Shown here: positions 17,541 to 25,396 of the stretch, piece by piece
Position numbering within the stretch: the first letter of the stretch is position 1
Layout: each line of letters starts with the position of its first letter
Assembly (NCBI RefSeq): GCF_001487165.1
Contig: NZ_LN913006.1
Span: 2,467,220-2,531,219 of the forward strand
Direction of reading: 5' to 3'
From: Blautia massiliensis (ex Durand et al. 2017)
GTDB taxonomy: Bacteria; Bacillota; Clostridia; Lachnospirales; Lachnospiraceae
DNA: 64,000 bases
Translations under genes and position numbers: made by a program
Notes under the pieces: model-generated
The model's input: only the letters and a program-made list of their open reading frames with translations
The model's database searches: none
Told to the model about the DNA's origin: nothing

Positions 17541-18788
17541 ATGAAAATGACACCCAGAGAACGTGTAATGGCGTCTGTCAATCATCAGAATCCTGATTCC
17601 CTTCCAATGGATCTGGGAAGCAACGTAAGTGCCGGAATCAGTGGTATGGCTTACGGAAAATTAAAAGAATATCTTGGAATCACAACAGGCCACAACCGTA
17701 TTTACGATGTGGTACAGCAGGTAGCTCAGCCTGAGATCCAGGTTCTTGATATCATCGGAGCTGACGTCCTTGACGTTGGCCGTGTATTTAACACAGAAGA
17801 CTCCAACTGGTACGATGTAACCTTATCAAACGGCGTTGCCGCACAGTGGCCGGGCTGGTTCAGGCCGAGACATAACAAAGATGGCTCTTATGAATATTTT
17901 GACTGCGAGGGCACACTCATTGCCAAGATGCCAAACGGCGGAATGTGTTTTGACCAGCAGTACTTCCCATATAAAGAAGATTACCCGAAAAACTACAATG
18001 ATCTGGATAAAGAGATGGGAAAGGTTATCTGGAGTGCTATGGTTCACAGTCCATGGGATCATTCCAACGAAAAATATTTCTGGGAAACACTTCGTGAGAG
18101 ATGTCTTGTACTGAAGAACAGCACAGACCGTGCCCTGATGATCACCTGCGGATGCAACTTCTTCGAATGGGGAACTTTCCTTCGCAGAATGGAAAATTAT
18201 CTCATGGATATTTATGAGGAACCGGAGCAGGTTCTTGCACTTAATGACCAGCTTCTGGAACGCCACCTGAAAAACCTGGAAAACACATGTAAGTACCTTA
18301 ACGGAATCGTAGATATCGTCCGTTTCGGTGATGACCTCGGAATGAACAACAACATGTTCATGTCCCTGGAAAAATACCGTACCTTATTCAAACCGTATCA
18401 TACAAAGATTAATGAGTATGTACATAAACACAGCAGCATGAAGACATTCCTCCACTCCTGCGGTTCCATCTTCCCGGTCATCGGAGATCTGGCAGAAGCA
18501 GGCTTCGATATCCTTAATCCGGTTCAGACATCAGCAGCCAATATGGATCCTGCCAGACTGAAACAGGAATACGGCAAAGATATCACCTTCTGGGGCGGCG
18601 GATGCAACACCAGAAAAATTCTGAACATGGGAACTGAAAAAGAGGTTTACGACTACTGCAGACGCATGATCGATATCTTCTTCCAGGATGGCGGATTCGT
18701 ATTCAACCAGGAGCACAACATCCTCGGTGATGTTCCTCCTCAGAATATCATGGCTATGTATAAAGCTGTTGAGGATGCCAGAAGATAA
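17541..18788 (+). CDS. UroD-fold corrinoid-dependent methyltransferase 1
   Basis: A 415-residue member of the uroporphyrinogen decarboxylase superfamily (COG0407), in the branch that includes MtaA, CmuA and the O-demethylase methyltransferases rather than HemE. Candidate zinc ligands are H305 and C307 in FLHSCGS plus C355 in WGGGCNT; H392 lies in FNQEHN. These enzymes move a methyl group between a substrate and the cobalt of a corrinoid protein. A strong ribosome-binding site (GGAGG, 8 bp) precedes the ATG. It is transcribed away from the LacI fusion and converges with the corrinoid protein gene. Which methyl donor it uses is not evident; a methoxylated sugar is inferred from neighbours. Confidence 0.85.
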   Translation: MKMTPRERVMASVNHQNPDSLPMDLGSNVSAGISGMAYGKLKEYLGITTGHNRIYDVVQQVAQPEIQVLDIIGADVLDVGRVFNTEDSNWYDVTLSNGVAAQWPGWFRPRHNKDGSYEYFDCEGTLIAKMPNGGMCFDQQYFPYKEDYPKNYNDLDKEMGKVIWSAMVHSPWDHSNEKYFWETLRERCLVLKNSTDRALMITCGCNFFEWGTFLRRMENYLMDIYEEPEQVLALNDQLLERHLKNLENTCKYLNGIVDIVRFGDDLGMNNNMFMSLEKYRTLFKPYHTKINEYVHKHSSMKTFLHSCGSIFPVIGDLAEAGFDILNPVQTSAANMDPARLKQEYGKDITFWGGGCNTRKILNMGTEKEVYDYCRRMIDIFFQDGGFVFNQEHNILGDVPPQNIMAMYKAVEDARR

Positions 18789-18820
18789 AGTACAGACAAT
18801 ATGTTTCTAAAACCCCAAAA

Positions 18821-18869
18821 GGGATGCCGCATGAACAGAATCTCTGAATTCTGTTCCATACGGTATCCC
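18821..18869. terminator. Bidirectional terminator between convergent methyltransferase genes
   Basis: GGGAT/ATCCC, CCG/CGG and AACAGAAT/ATTCTGTT arms form a long interrupted hairpin around CTCTGA. On the minus strand CCCTTTTGGGGTTTT follows. It separates methyltransferase 1 from the corrinoid protein gene. Confidence 0.65.
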
Positions 18870-18908
18870 TGATGGCATAGGTTTATCATAAGCGGTTGGA
18901 TTATTCAG

Positions 18909-19547
18909 TTATGCTCCGATCAGCTGATTTGCCAGTGTTGCAGCACTTGCAGCATCCTCGGAATATCCGTCTGCGCCGATCTCGTCTGCGAATTCCTGAG
19001 TGATCGGTGCTCCGCCGACCATAACCTTGATATTGCTTCTGAAATCAGATTTGTTCAGTGCATCTACAGCATCACGAAGTGCAGGCATTGTTGTTGTAAG
19101 AAGAGCGGAAAGAGCGATGATCTTTGTATCCGGGTTCTCTCTGTAGCACTCGATGATCTTGTCATTGGAAACGTCAACACCAAGGTCGATAACCTCGAAG
19201 CCTGCACTCTCGATCATCATGGCAACAAGGTTTTTACCGATATCATGAAGGTCTCCTGCTACTGTTGCAATGATAAGTTTACCCTTTACGCCTGTAGCTC
19301 CGGATGCAAGATGCGGTTTCAGAACCTCAACACCTTTTTTCATGGCTCTTGCTGCTACCAGCATCTCAGGTACAAAGATCTCATTATTTTTGAACTTCTC
19401 ACCTACAACAGCCATGGCATCGATCATACCTTTATTTAAGATCTCCTGTGGATCGCAGCCTTCATCAAGAGCTTCCTGCACTGCTTTTCCTACCAGTTTC
19501 GCTTTACCGATTTCTACTAATTTTGCAACTTCTTCGATTTTTGACAT
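18909..19547 (-). CDS. Corrinoid (cobalamin-binding) protein
   Basis: A 212-residue two-domain corrinoid protein of the MtaC/MtbC/OdmA type. Residues 1-85 are the helical cap domain (EEVAKLVEIGKAKLVGKAVQ, EIFVPEMLVAARAM). Residues 88-212 are the B12-binding Rossmann domain with DLHDIGKNLV (D99, H101, G104; H101 is the lower axial cobalt ligand), SALLTTTM and GGAPIT. It carries the methyl group between a substrate methyltransferase and the methyl-THF methyltransferase. It is the last gene of the minus-strand operon, 146 bp after the methyl-THF methyltransferase, with a hairpin in that gap. Confidence 0.95.
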   Translation of the reverse strand: MSKIEEVAKLVEIGKAKLVGKAVQEALDEGCDPQEILNKGMIDAMAVVGEKFKNNEIFVPEMLVAARAMKKGVEVLKPHLASGATGVKGKLIIATVAGDLHDIGKNLVAMMIESAGFEVIDLGVDVSNDKIIECYRENPDTKIIALSALLTTTMPALRDAVDALNKSDFRSNIKVMVGGAPITQEFADEIGADGYSEDAASAATLANQLIGA

Positions 19548-19647
19548 TGTTCTACCTCCAAATATTATGTATATTCATTATTTGCTACGGACAGGCTGAT
19601 AATTTTTCGCACTCATCTCAGCTTTTATCGTATTTTTTATGGGATTC

Positions 19648-19678
19648 GTTTGCAGAGTCCTCCGCAGGCTCTGCAAAC
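19648..19678 (-). other. Intercistronic hairpin
   Basis: GTTTGCAGAG and CTCTGCAAAC form a perfect 10-bp stem with an 11-nt loop. No T-run follows on the minus strand, so it is not a standard terminator. It may protect or process the message so that the corrinoid protein is made in a different amount from the enzymes upstream. Confidence 0.55.
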
Positions 19679-19693
19679 CTGAAGGGATCCTGA

Positions 19694-20509
19694 TTATTTT
19701 TTTACAGGTCCAATAAGACCCTCTCTGTATGCTCCGATGTACTCCATACAGTAGTCATCTTCTCCAAGAAGAGCTTCTGTTGCATAAATAAGGCCAAGCA
19801 TGTCTCTGTTTGTCGGATCAAGGATTCCACTGTCCAGTCCGGCATTCATAGCCAGTACCATAAATCCAAGGTTGATCAGCTTACGAACCGGCAGGTTGAA
19901 AGAAATATTGCTGATCGCTGCTGTAATGTGAATGGACGGATACTGCTCACGAACAGAAGTGATAACCTCGATATTTGTCTCAATTCCGTTCTCAGATGTA
20001 CAAAGCATCTCTACCAGCGGATCAATGTGGAGCCTTGATGGAGCGATTCCGTATTCTTTGGCTTTTGCCATGATCTTATCAAATACGCGAAGTCTGTCTG
20101 CTGCATTTTTCGGGATTCCGGTATCATCACTGAGAAGAGCGATAACTTCCCAGCCTTTATTTTCTTCCTGTGCCATAACAGGGAAAATCTTGTCGATCTT
20201 GTCGCCCTCGCCGGATACAGAATTGAAAAGTCCCGGACGTTTACAGAATTTATAAGCCTGGATCAGTACATCAGCACTTGGACTGTCCACAGAAATCGGA
20301 AGGTCTGTTACTTCCTGAATACAGTCGATCATCCATTTCAGTGTTTCAACTTCCTCTTCCTCCGGAACAGATGCACAGCAATCGATAAATGTTGCTCCGG
20401 CTTCTGCCTGTTTTCTTGCACGGTCTTTGATAAACTCCGCATCTCTTTTTGCAATAGCCTCTGCAACAGAAGGAATGGAACCGTTGATTTTTTCTCCAAT
20501 AATAATCAT
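19694..20509 (-). CDS. Methyltetrahydrofolate:corrinoid methyltransferase (AcsE/OdmD-like)
   Basis: A 271-residue pterin-binding TIM-barrel protein. It aligns with Moorella AcsE from the N terminus (IIGEKING) and conserves the pterin-binding residues D75 (ISVDSP), N96 (FNSVSG), D163 (HIDPLV) and N201 (ISNISF). In O-demethylase systems this is methyltransferase II, which passes the methyl group from the corrinoid protein to tetrahydrofolate, feeding the acetyl-CoA pathway. It follows methyltransferase 2 by 14 bp. The dihydropteroate synthase family also matches, but with a corrinoid partner and two UroD-fold enzymes alongside, a folate biosynthesis role is unlikely. Confidence 0.92.
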   Translation of the reverse strand: MIIIGEKINGSIPSVAEAIAKRDAEFIKDRARKQAEAGATFIDCCASVPEEEEVETLKWMIDCIQEVTDLPISVDSPSADVLIQAYKFCKRPGLFNSVSGEGDKIDKIFPVMAQEENKGWEVIALLSDDTGIPKNAADRLRVFDKIMAKAKEYGIAPSRLHIDPLVEMLCTSENGIETNIEVITSVREQYPSIHITAAISNISFNLPVRKLINLGFMVLAMNAGLDSGILDPTNRDMLGLIYATEALLGEDDYCMEYIGAYREGLIGPVKK

Positions 20510-20523
20510 ATTTTTCTTCCTCC

Positions 20524-21573
20524 CTATTCGTAGATCTTGGTTGCTTCGTCAAACAGCGCCTTGATATTGCTTGGCGGAACATCCGGCTGTAATCCCTCAT
20601 GGCTTGGTGATACGATAAGGCCTGTCGGGAAGTAGGTACGAAGCTCTTTAACCTTTGCAGCTACCTGCTCCGGTGTTCCGTTCGGAAGAAGATCCTGTGT
20701 ATCAACACCGCCGCAGAAAGAAATCTTTCCGTCGAATTTATCTTTCAGGTTTGCAGGATCCATACCTGCTGCAAGTGCCTGGATCGGATGGATAACATCA
20801 ACGCCAGCCTCAATGAGAAGCGGGATAGCTTCAACAATAGATCCGCAGGAATGATATACAACCTTTACGCCATAGCTGTGTGCCAGATCGATAAGTTTCT
20901 TTGCTCCGGGAATAACGAACTCGCTGATAAGAGCCGGGCTGATCATCAGGCCTCTCTGACTTCCTACATCATCACCGATGAGGATTGCCTGTACTTTACC
21001 TTTTGTTGCCTCAAGGAAAATCTTAAGGGCTTTCAGATAAAAATCTACAATATGATCATCTACATAATGTACCATCTCAGGCTCTGCAACCATGTTCATA
21101 AGGCATGTCTGCATTCCGAATGCAGCACAGGTATCCTGGAAGTGGCAGGCCCAGAGCATACCCATAACTACTTTATCATCCGGTGCCTCATCAACAAGAC
21201 GGCGGCACTCTTCCGGATCGATATAAAGCTCCGGATCCGGCCATGGGAAATTCACTGCCTCCACATCTTCAAGATCCTCACACTGTGCAAAGCATCCGTC
21301 TGCTGTCAGTGTTCTGTGCTCTGTATCTACGTTGCTTCCGTTCATATACCAGTCAAATGCCGCGAAAATTGCGGAGCATGTCGGGGATTTGTACGGGATC
21401 TCTACTGCGTAGAAATCATCTCCGCATACTTTTTTCAGTTCTTTGATATTGTCTACATGGTAGTAATCGCAAAGTGCAGGAACTGCCTCCGGTGTCGGAT
21501 CACCAAGCCAGCAGGCCGGTCTGTCTACCGGTTTTCTTTCTACAGTTGCGATAAATCTTTCTCTACTGTTCAT
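20524..21573 (-). CDS. UroD-fold corrinoid-dependent methyltransferase 2
   Basis: A 349-residue uroporphyrinogen decarboxylase superfamily methyltransferase, shorter than and distinct from its relative at 17541. Candidate zinc ligands are H241 and C243 in VYHSCGS and C287 in SFCGGVD; H325 in SPSHEG aligns with H392 of the relative. The third cysteine sits at a different place in the loop than in methyltransferase 1. It is the second gene of the operon, behind the mutarotase-family gene and before the methyl-THF methyltransferase, which suggests it is the main substrate demethylase of that operon. HemE activity is improbable given the Cys-based metal site and the absence of haem genes. Confidence 0.87.
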   Translation of the reverse strand: MNSRERFIATVERKPVDRPACWLGDPTPEAVPALCDYYHVDNIKELKKVCGDDFYAVEIPYKSPTCSAIFAAFDWYMNGSNVDTEHRTLTADGCFAQCEDLEDVEAVNFPWPDPELYIDPEECRRLVDEAPDDKVVMGMLWACHFQDTCAAFGMQTCLMNMVAEPEMVHYVDDHIVDFYLKALKIFLEATKGKVQAILIGDDVGSQRGLMISPALISEFVIPGAKKLIDLAHSYGVKVVYHSCGSIVEAIPLLIEAGVDVIHPIQALAAGMDPANLKDKFDGKISFCGGVDTQDLLPNGTPEQVAAKVKELRTYFPTGLIVSPSHEGLQPDVPPSNIKALFDEATKIYE

Positions 21574-21607
21574 GTTTCTTTTCCTCCATATCTATTGCTT
21601 TTGCTTA

Positions 21608-21934
21608 TTAGTTAAGGTGATAAATTTCTTCCATATCTGACCAGAATTCGCCCTCTGCTCTGTCAGGAAGGGGTGACATCAGCGGTTTTACAACATCCCA
21701 CCATCTTTGTGTTGCCGGATCTGCTGCCATCTTTGCCATATCTGCATCAAAATCTTCGCCTTCGTACTCAAAATATGTAAAAAGATATTCTCCTCTGCTG
21801 TAGATAGAATAATTTTTCAGGCCGCATTCTTTGATCATTTCATTTACGCCCGGCATTGGATTTGCATGCCATTTTTTATATTCGGCAAGCTTTTCCGGTT
21901 TTACCTTGATCATCTGACCAAATCTTTTTTTCAT
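21608..21934 (-). CDS. L-rhamnose mutarotase family protein
   Basis: A 108-residue ferredoxin-like-fold protein of the RhaM family. It keeps the catalytic histidine (H23 in KWHANPMPG, matching HNPIWPE of E. coli RhaM) and the WW pair (W78, W79 in TQRWW). RhaM interconverts the alpha and beta anomers of L-rhamnose. Here it is the first gene of an operon whose other members are corrinoid methyl-transfer enzymes, and no rhamnose isomerase, kinase or aldolase is present. A mutarotase that presents one anomer of a methylated sugar to the demethylase is a reasonable reading, but it is inference. Confidence 0.87.
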   Translation of the reverse strand: MKKRFGQMIKVKPEKLAEYKKWHANPMPGVNEMIKECGLKNYSIYSRGEYLFTYFEYEGEDFDADMAKMAADPATQRWWDVVKPLMSPLPDRAEGEFWSDMEEIYHLN

Positions 21935-22006
21935 ACTTTCACCCTTTCCCTGCTGCTTCCAGTTTACAGTTCTTACATTCCGTTCTTTATGAAAATCATT
22001 ATAAAA

Positions 22007-22060
22007 AAAGCCGGTAAAAATATAAATTCAATATTTTCATCGGTTTAGTCCTTTTTTTCA
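22007..22060 (-). promoter_or_regulatory. Shared promoter element, copy 2 (mutarotase/methyltransferase operon)
   Basis: This 335-bp divergent gap holds a near copy of the element at 10367: AAATTCAAT, then TTTTCATCGGTTTAGTC identical in both, with a weaker left arm (GCCGGTAAAAA). A perfect -10 TATAAT (complement of 21998-22003) lies 4 bp downstream on the minus strand and there is no good -35. No minus-strand gene ends here, so this copy is regulatory and not a terminator. Confidence 0.72.
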
Positions 22061-22186
22061 TGTAAAAAATCTGAACATGTAAAAAATACACCTATAGCAA
22101 TTCCAGAAATTAATACATTAAAAAGAAGTTGAACAGAGCATGATGCAACAATCTCCGGAAGTGCTGTAATCTGATTAATGTAACTA

Positions 22187-22214
22187 TTGAATAAAAACAG
22201 GAATGTATTATACT
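22187..22214 (+). promoter_or_regulatory. Promoter of the PCC-domain gene
   Basis: -35 TTGAAT (22187-22192), 16-bp spacer, -10 TATACT (22209-22214), followed by the ribosome-binding site GGGAGG at 22255-22260. Confidence 0.65.
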
Positions 22215-22269
22215 GAAATCATACTCAGACAATGGGAAAATCAAAGAATTTACAGGGAGGTTTTTTATC

Positions 22270-22689
22270 ATGGAATACAGACGTTTTGGAAACACGATCT
22301 ATCTTCGACTTGATCCGAAGGAAGAGATCCTGGAGGAGATCGGCAAGGTTGCAGAGAAAGAGAACATCCGCCTTGCACAAGTCACAGGCCTTGGTGCCAT
22401 CAATGATTTCACCGCAGGTGTATACAACACCGTAACAAAGGAATACCACTCTATCCAATTTCAGGGAGCTTATGAGATTGTTTCTCTTACTGGTACCGTT
22501 ACCCGCAAGGACGGCGAAGTTTATCTTCATCTCCACATCGCAGCCGGTGACGAAGAAGGCCTTGTACACGGCGGTCATCTGAACCGTGCCATCATCAGTG
22601 CTACCGCCGAGATCCAGATCCAGGTGATCGACGGAGAGATCGGTCGTGAGTTCAGCGAGGATATCGGACTGAATCTGTTTAAGTTCTGA
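22270..22689 (+). CDS. PCC/PPC (DUF296) domain protein
   Basis: A 139-residue single-domain protein of the plant-and-prokaryote-conserved (PPC, DUF296) family. The sequence shows the family core: an N-terminal strand RRFGNTIYLRLDPKEEI, QVTGLGAINDFTAG, and HLHIAAGDEEGLVHGGHL, whose histidines form a possible metal site. Bacterial members are usually stand-alone and annotated as DNA-binding, but direct evidence is thin; they form trimers. It has its own promoter and terminator and no operon partner. Confidence 0.85.
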   Translation: MEYRRFGNTIYLRLDPKEEILEEIGKVAEKENIRLAQVTGLGAINDFTAGVYNTVTKEYHSIQFQGAYEIVSLTGTVTRKDGEVYLHLHIAAGDEEGLVHGGHLNRAIISATAEIQIQVIDGEIGREFSEDIGLNLFKF

Positions 22690-22752
22690 TTTTGTCAGAG
22701 GGATTTCGACCACTGTCTACTGCTTTACAGTTTAAAATTTCATCACACATAA

Positions 22753-22795
22753 AAAGGGTGAAACTACTCAGCATAATGCTGTCAGCTCACCCTTT
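22753..22795 (+). terminator. Terminator of the PCC-domain gene
   Basis: AAAGGGTGA (22753-22761) and TCACCCTTT (22787-22795) form a 9-bp stem, followed by TCTTATT. Confidence 0.75.
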
Positions 22796-22957
22796 TCTTA
22801 TTCCGAAAAGCTATACCGACAAATCATCACATCTCCCTGATTCAACCTTCCTACATATACATTGACAAATTTCCCTGTTATGATATACTTTGATGATAAA
22901 ACTATTTTATATTAAAATCATTTAAAGAACGCAAATGAATGTGAGGATCTGATCATT

Positions 22958-24037
22958 ATGAAGAATTTTAAAATCGGTGATAAACTTACAAGATTTCCCC
23001 TGATCCAGGGTGGAATGGGCGTTGGCATCAGCCTTGGCCGTCTGGCAGGCACCGTTGCAAAGGAAGGCGGGATCGGAATCATTTCCACCGCTCAGATCGG
23101 CTACCGGGAAAAGGATTTCGACCGGAATACCGAAGAAGCCAACCAGCGGGCTATCCTGTCCGAGATGAAAAAAGCACGCAGGATTTCTCCTGACGGTATC
23201 ATCGGCTACAACATCATGGTTGCACTGAAGGAGTACGCATCTCATGTAAAAGCCGCTGTCCATGCCGGCGCTGACCTGATCATCTCCGGTGCAGGACTTC
23301 CTACAGAGCTCCCTGCTCTTGTCAGCGGAAGCAAAACAAAGATCGCCCCCATCGTCTCAACGGACAAATCTGCAAAGGTCATCCTGAAATACTGGGAAAG
23401 AAAGTACAAGCGCACTGCAGACCTTGTGGTGATCGAAGGTCCCCAGGCAGGCGGTCATCTGGGCTTCCACAAGGAAGATCTGGATTCCTATACACCGGAA
23501 GCCTACGACAATGAGATCCGAAAGATCGTCCAGACTGTAAAAAGCTATGCCGCAAAATTCGGCACGGAAATCCCTGTAGTAGCTGCCGGCGGCATCGCCA
23601 CGCACGAGGATGTAAAGCATGTCCTTGATCTTGGTGTGGACGGCGTTCAGGTCGCCACCCGTTTTATCCCAACGGAAGAATGTGACGCAGACATCCGGCT
23701 GAAAGAATCCCTGATCCACGCCGCAAAGGACGACATTGCCATTGTAAAAAGTCCGGTAGGTATGCCGGGACGTGCCATTATGAATCCCTTCATGCAGCAC
23801 GTCATGGCCGGAGAAAAGATCCCGCACAGTCCCTGCCACCGCTGCCTTGCCAAATGTTCCCCCGGCGAGATCCCTTACTGCATTACAGACAAGCTGATCG
23901 CCGCCGTAAAGGGCGACGTGGAAAACGGCCTGCTGTTCTGCGGAGCAAAGGCCTATATGGCAGATAAGATCGAAACCGTGCACGATGTGATCGCTGATCT
24001 GTTTGGCACAGAATCGGAGTGCATCCGGCTGTCATAA
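22958..24037 (+). CDS. Nitronate monooxygenase-type FMN oxidoreductase
   Basis: A 359-residue TIM-barrel flavoprotein of the 2-nitropropane dioxygenase/nitronate monooxygenase family (also FabK-like). Visible family segments: QGGMGVGISLGRLAG at the N terminus, GADLIISGAGLP, the GPQAGGHLG phosphate-binding motif, and PVVAAGGIATHEDV with GVDGVQVATRF. The C-terminal part has a cysteine group (CHRCLAKCSPG and YC), as in clostridial members. It may detoxify nitronates or act as an NADH-flavin oxidoreductase; FabK is less likely because no fatty acid genes are near. Confidence 0.87.
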   Translation: MKNFKIGDKLTRFPLIQGGMGVGISLGRLAGTVAKEGGIGIISTAQIGYREKDFDRNTEEANQRAILSEMKKARRISPDGIIGYNIMVALKEYASHVKAAVHAGADLIISGAGLPTELPALVSGSKTKIAPIVSTDKSAKVILKYWERKYKRTADLVVIEGPQAGGHLGFHKEDLDSYTPEAYDNEIRKIVQTVKSYAAKFGTEIPVVAAGGIATHEDVKHVLDLGVDGVQVATRFIPTEECDADIRLKESLIHAAKDDIAIVKSPVGMPGRAIMNPFMQHVMAGEKIPHSPCHRCLAKCSPGEIPYCITDKLIAAVKGDVENGLLFCGAKAYMADKIETVHDVIADLFGTESECIRLS

Positions 24038-24073
24038 AGATAAACCTGCGCTGTCAGGCACCTAAACAAAAAG

Positions 24074-24110
24074 CCCCTGCTTTCATTGCTTTTCGCAGTG
24101 AAAACAGGGA
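24074..24110. terminator. Terminator between the flavoprotein gene and queF
   Basis: CCCTG with CAGGG and TTTCATTGC with GCAGTGAAA make a long stem around TTTTC, flanked by A-rich sequence on the left and CTTTTAGTTTTT on the right. It can serve both convergent genes. Confidence 0.75.
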
Positions 24111-24122
24111 CTTTTAGTTTTT

Positions 24123-24617
24123 CTACCGGTTATCGATCTTTTCCGGGTACATGTCATGCTCTGCAAGGCGTTTCCAGGCAATCTCCTCCCATCTGGTTCC
24201 GGCTTTTCCGTAATTGCAGTATGGATCAATGGAAATGCCGCCTCTCGGCGTAAATTTTCCCCAGACCTCAATGTATTTCGGATCCATGAGACGGATCAGA
24301 TCCTTCATAATGATGTTCACGCAATCCTCATGAAAATCTCCGTGATTGCGGAAGCTGAAAAGATACAGCTTCAGAGATTTGCTCTCCACCATTTTTTCAC
24401 CGGGTACGTAGGATATCGTGATCGTCGCGAAATCCGGCTGTCCGGTAATGGGACAAAGGCTTGTAAATTCCGGGCAGTTAAATTTTACAAAGTAATCGTT
24501 GTCCGGGTGCTTGTTCAAAAATGTTTCCAGTACCTCCGGAGCATAATTGTCCGGATATTTTACTTTCTGATTTCCGAGAAGGGTGATCCCTTCTTTTTCC
24601 AGGTTTTCTCTGCTCAT
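24123..24617 (-). CDS. queF: NADPH-dependent 7-cyano-7-deazaguanine reductase
   Basis: A 164-residue single-domain QueF that reduces preQ0 to preQ1. The thioimide-forming Cys55 lies in [13 protein letters not shown], with the NADPH motif [17 protein letters not shown] and catalytic region HEDCVN. The longer open frame starts 18 codons earlier, inside a dispersed repeat; I chose the Met at 24617, which follows AAAGGAA. Last gene of the queDECF operon. Confidence 0.95.
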   Translation of the reverse strand: MSRENLEKEGITLLGNQKVKYPDNYAPEVLETFLNKHPDNDYFVKFNCPEFTSLCPITGQPDFATITISYVPGEKMVESKSLKLYLFSFRNHGDFHEDCVNIIMKDLIRLMDPKYIEVWGKFTPRGGISIDPYCNYGKAGTRWEEIAWKRLAEHDMYPEKIDNR

Positions 24618-24641
24618 ATTTTTTTCCTTTCTATGGTCAAA

Positions 24642-24658
24642 CGGATATTTATGATCCG
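24642..24658. repeat. Dispersed palindromic element, copy 2
   Basis: CGGATATTTATGATCCG, preceded by GTCAAA. The arms match copy 1 exactly while the centre differs at two or three positions. It sits in the 43-bp gap between queC and queF. Confidence 0.55.
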
Positions 24659-24660
24659 AT

Positions 24661-25344
24661 CTATCTGTCAAGTGCCGGATCCTTCACTCCATTGAGCCGG
24701 AATGCCTCTGCTCTGTCAATACAGGTTCCACACACACCGCAGGGCTTTTCGCCGCCTTCGTAACAGCTCCAGGTCAGTTCATAAGGAACATTCAGCTCCA
24801 GGCCGGTTTTTACGACCTCTGCCTTTGTGCAGCTGACAAAAGGCGCCTCAACCTTCAGCTGGCCGCCGCTTCCCTGATAGATTGCCTCGTTGATCGCATT
24901 GTGAAACGCACTGCTACAGTCCGGATATGCATTTCCGGCTGCATCATCCGCATGTGCTCCGTAATAGATCACACTGCAGTTTTTTGACAGCGCAATACTT
25001 GCTGCCGAAGAAAGAAACAATCCGTTCCGGAACGGCACATAGGTTGAAACCGGTGAGCCATCGGTTTCCTTCAGCTGCTCTGCATAGCTTTCGTGCGGGA
25101 TCTCTCTGTCTGAATGCTTCAGAAGCGAACAGTCACTGTACCGGAAGATCGGCTCCAGATCCAGATAAAGATGCTCCACTCCGTAATATTCTGCTGTTTT
25201 TCTGGCAGCCTCGATTTCTTTTGTGTGCTTCTGTCCGTAAGCTACTGTTAATGCAATTACATTCTCTTTTCCATATTTGTTTACGGCAAGCCCCAGGCAG
25301 GTGGTGGAATCCACACCGCCGCTTGCAAGTACAAGTGCTTTCAT
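24661..25344 (-). CDS. queC: 7-cyano-7-deazaguanine synthase
   Basis: A 227-residue ATP-dependent enzyme that converts 7-carboxy-7-deazaguanine to preQ0. The PP-loop SGGVDSTT is at residues 8-15, and the C-terminal zinc site is visible as [15 protein letters not shown]. The start at 25344 follows AAAAGGAGAACGCT; a longer frame begins 21 codons upstream without a ribosome-binding site. Third gene of queDECF. Confidence 0.96.
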   Translation of the reverse strand: MKALVLASGGVDSTTCLGLAVNKYGKENVIALTVAYGQKHTKEIEAARKTAEYYGVEHLYLDLEPIFRYSDCSLLKHSDREIPHESYAEQLKETDGSPVSTYVPFRNGLFLSSAASIALSKNCSVIYYGAHADDAAGNAYPDCSSAFHNAINEAIYQGSGGQLKVEAPFVSCTKAEVVKTGLELNVPYELTWSCYEGGEKPCGVCGTCIDRAEAFRLNGVKDPALDR

Positions 25345-25396
25345 AGCGTTCTCCTTTTCTGCGGTATTTCTTGTTATATTGTGATATGTTTTCCTG

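Noticed and set aside
20524..21573. UroD-fold protein as HemE, uroporphyrinogen decarboxylase
   Set aside because: It has a His-x-Cys metal site and corrinoid partners; no haem biosynthesis gene is near.
21608..21934. Rhamnose catabolic operon
   Set aside because: Only the mutarotase-family protein is present; isomerase, kinase and aldolase genes are absent and the partners are corrinoid enzymes.
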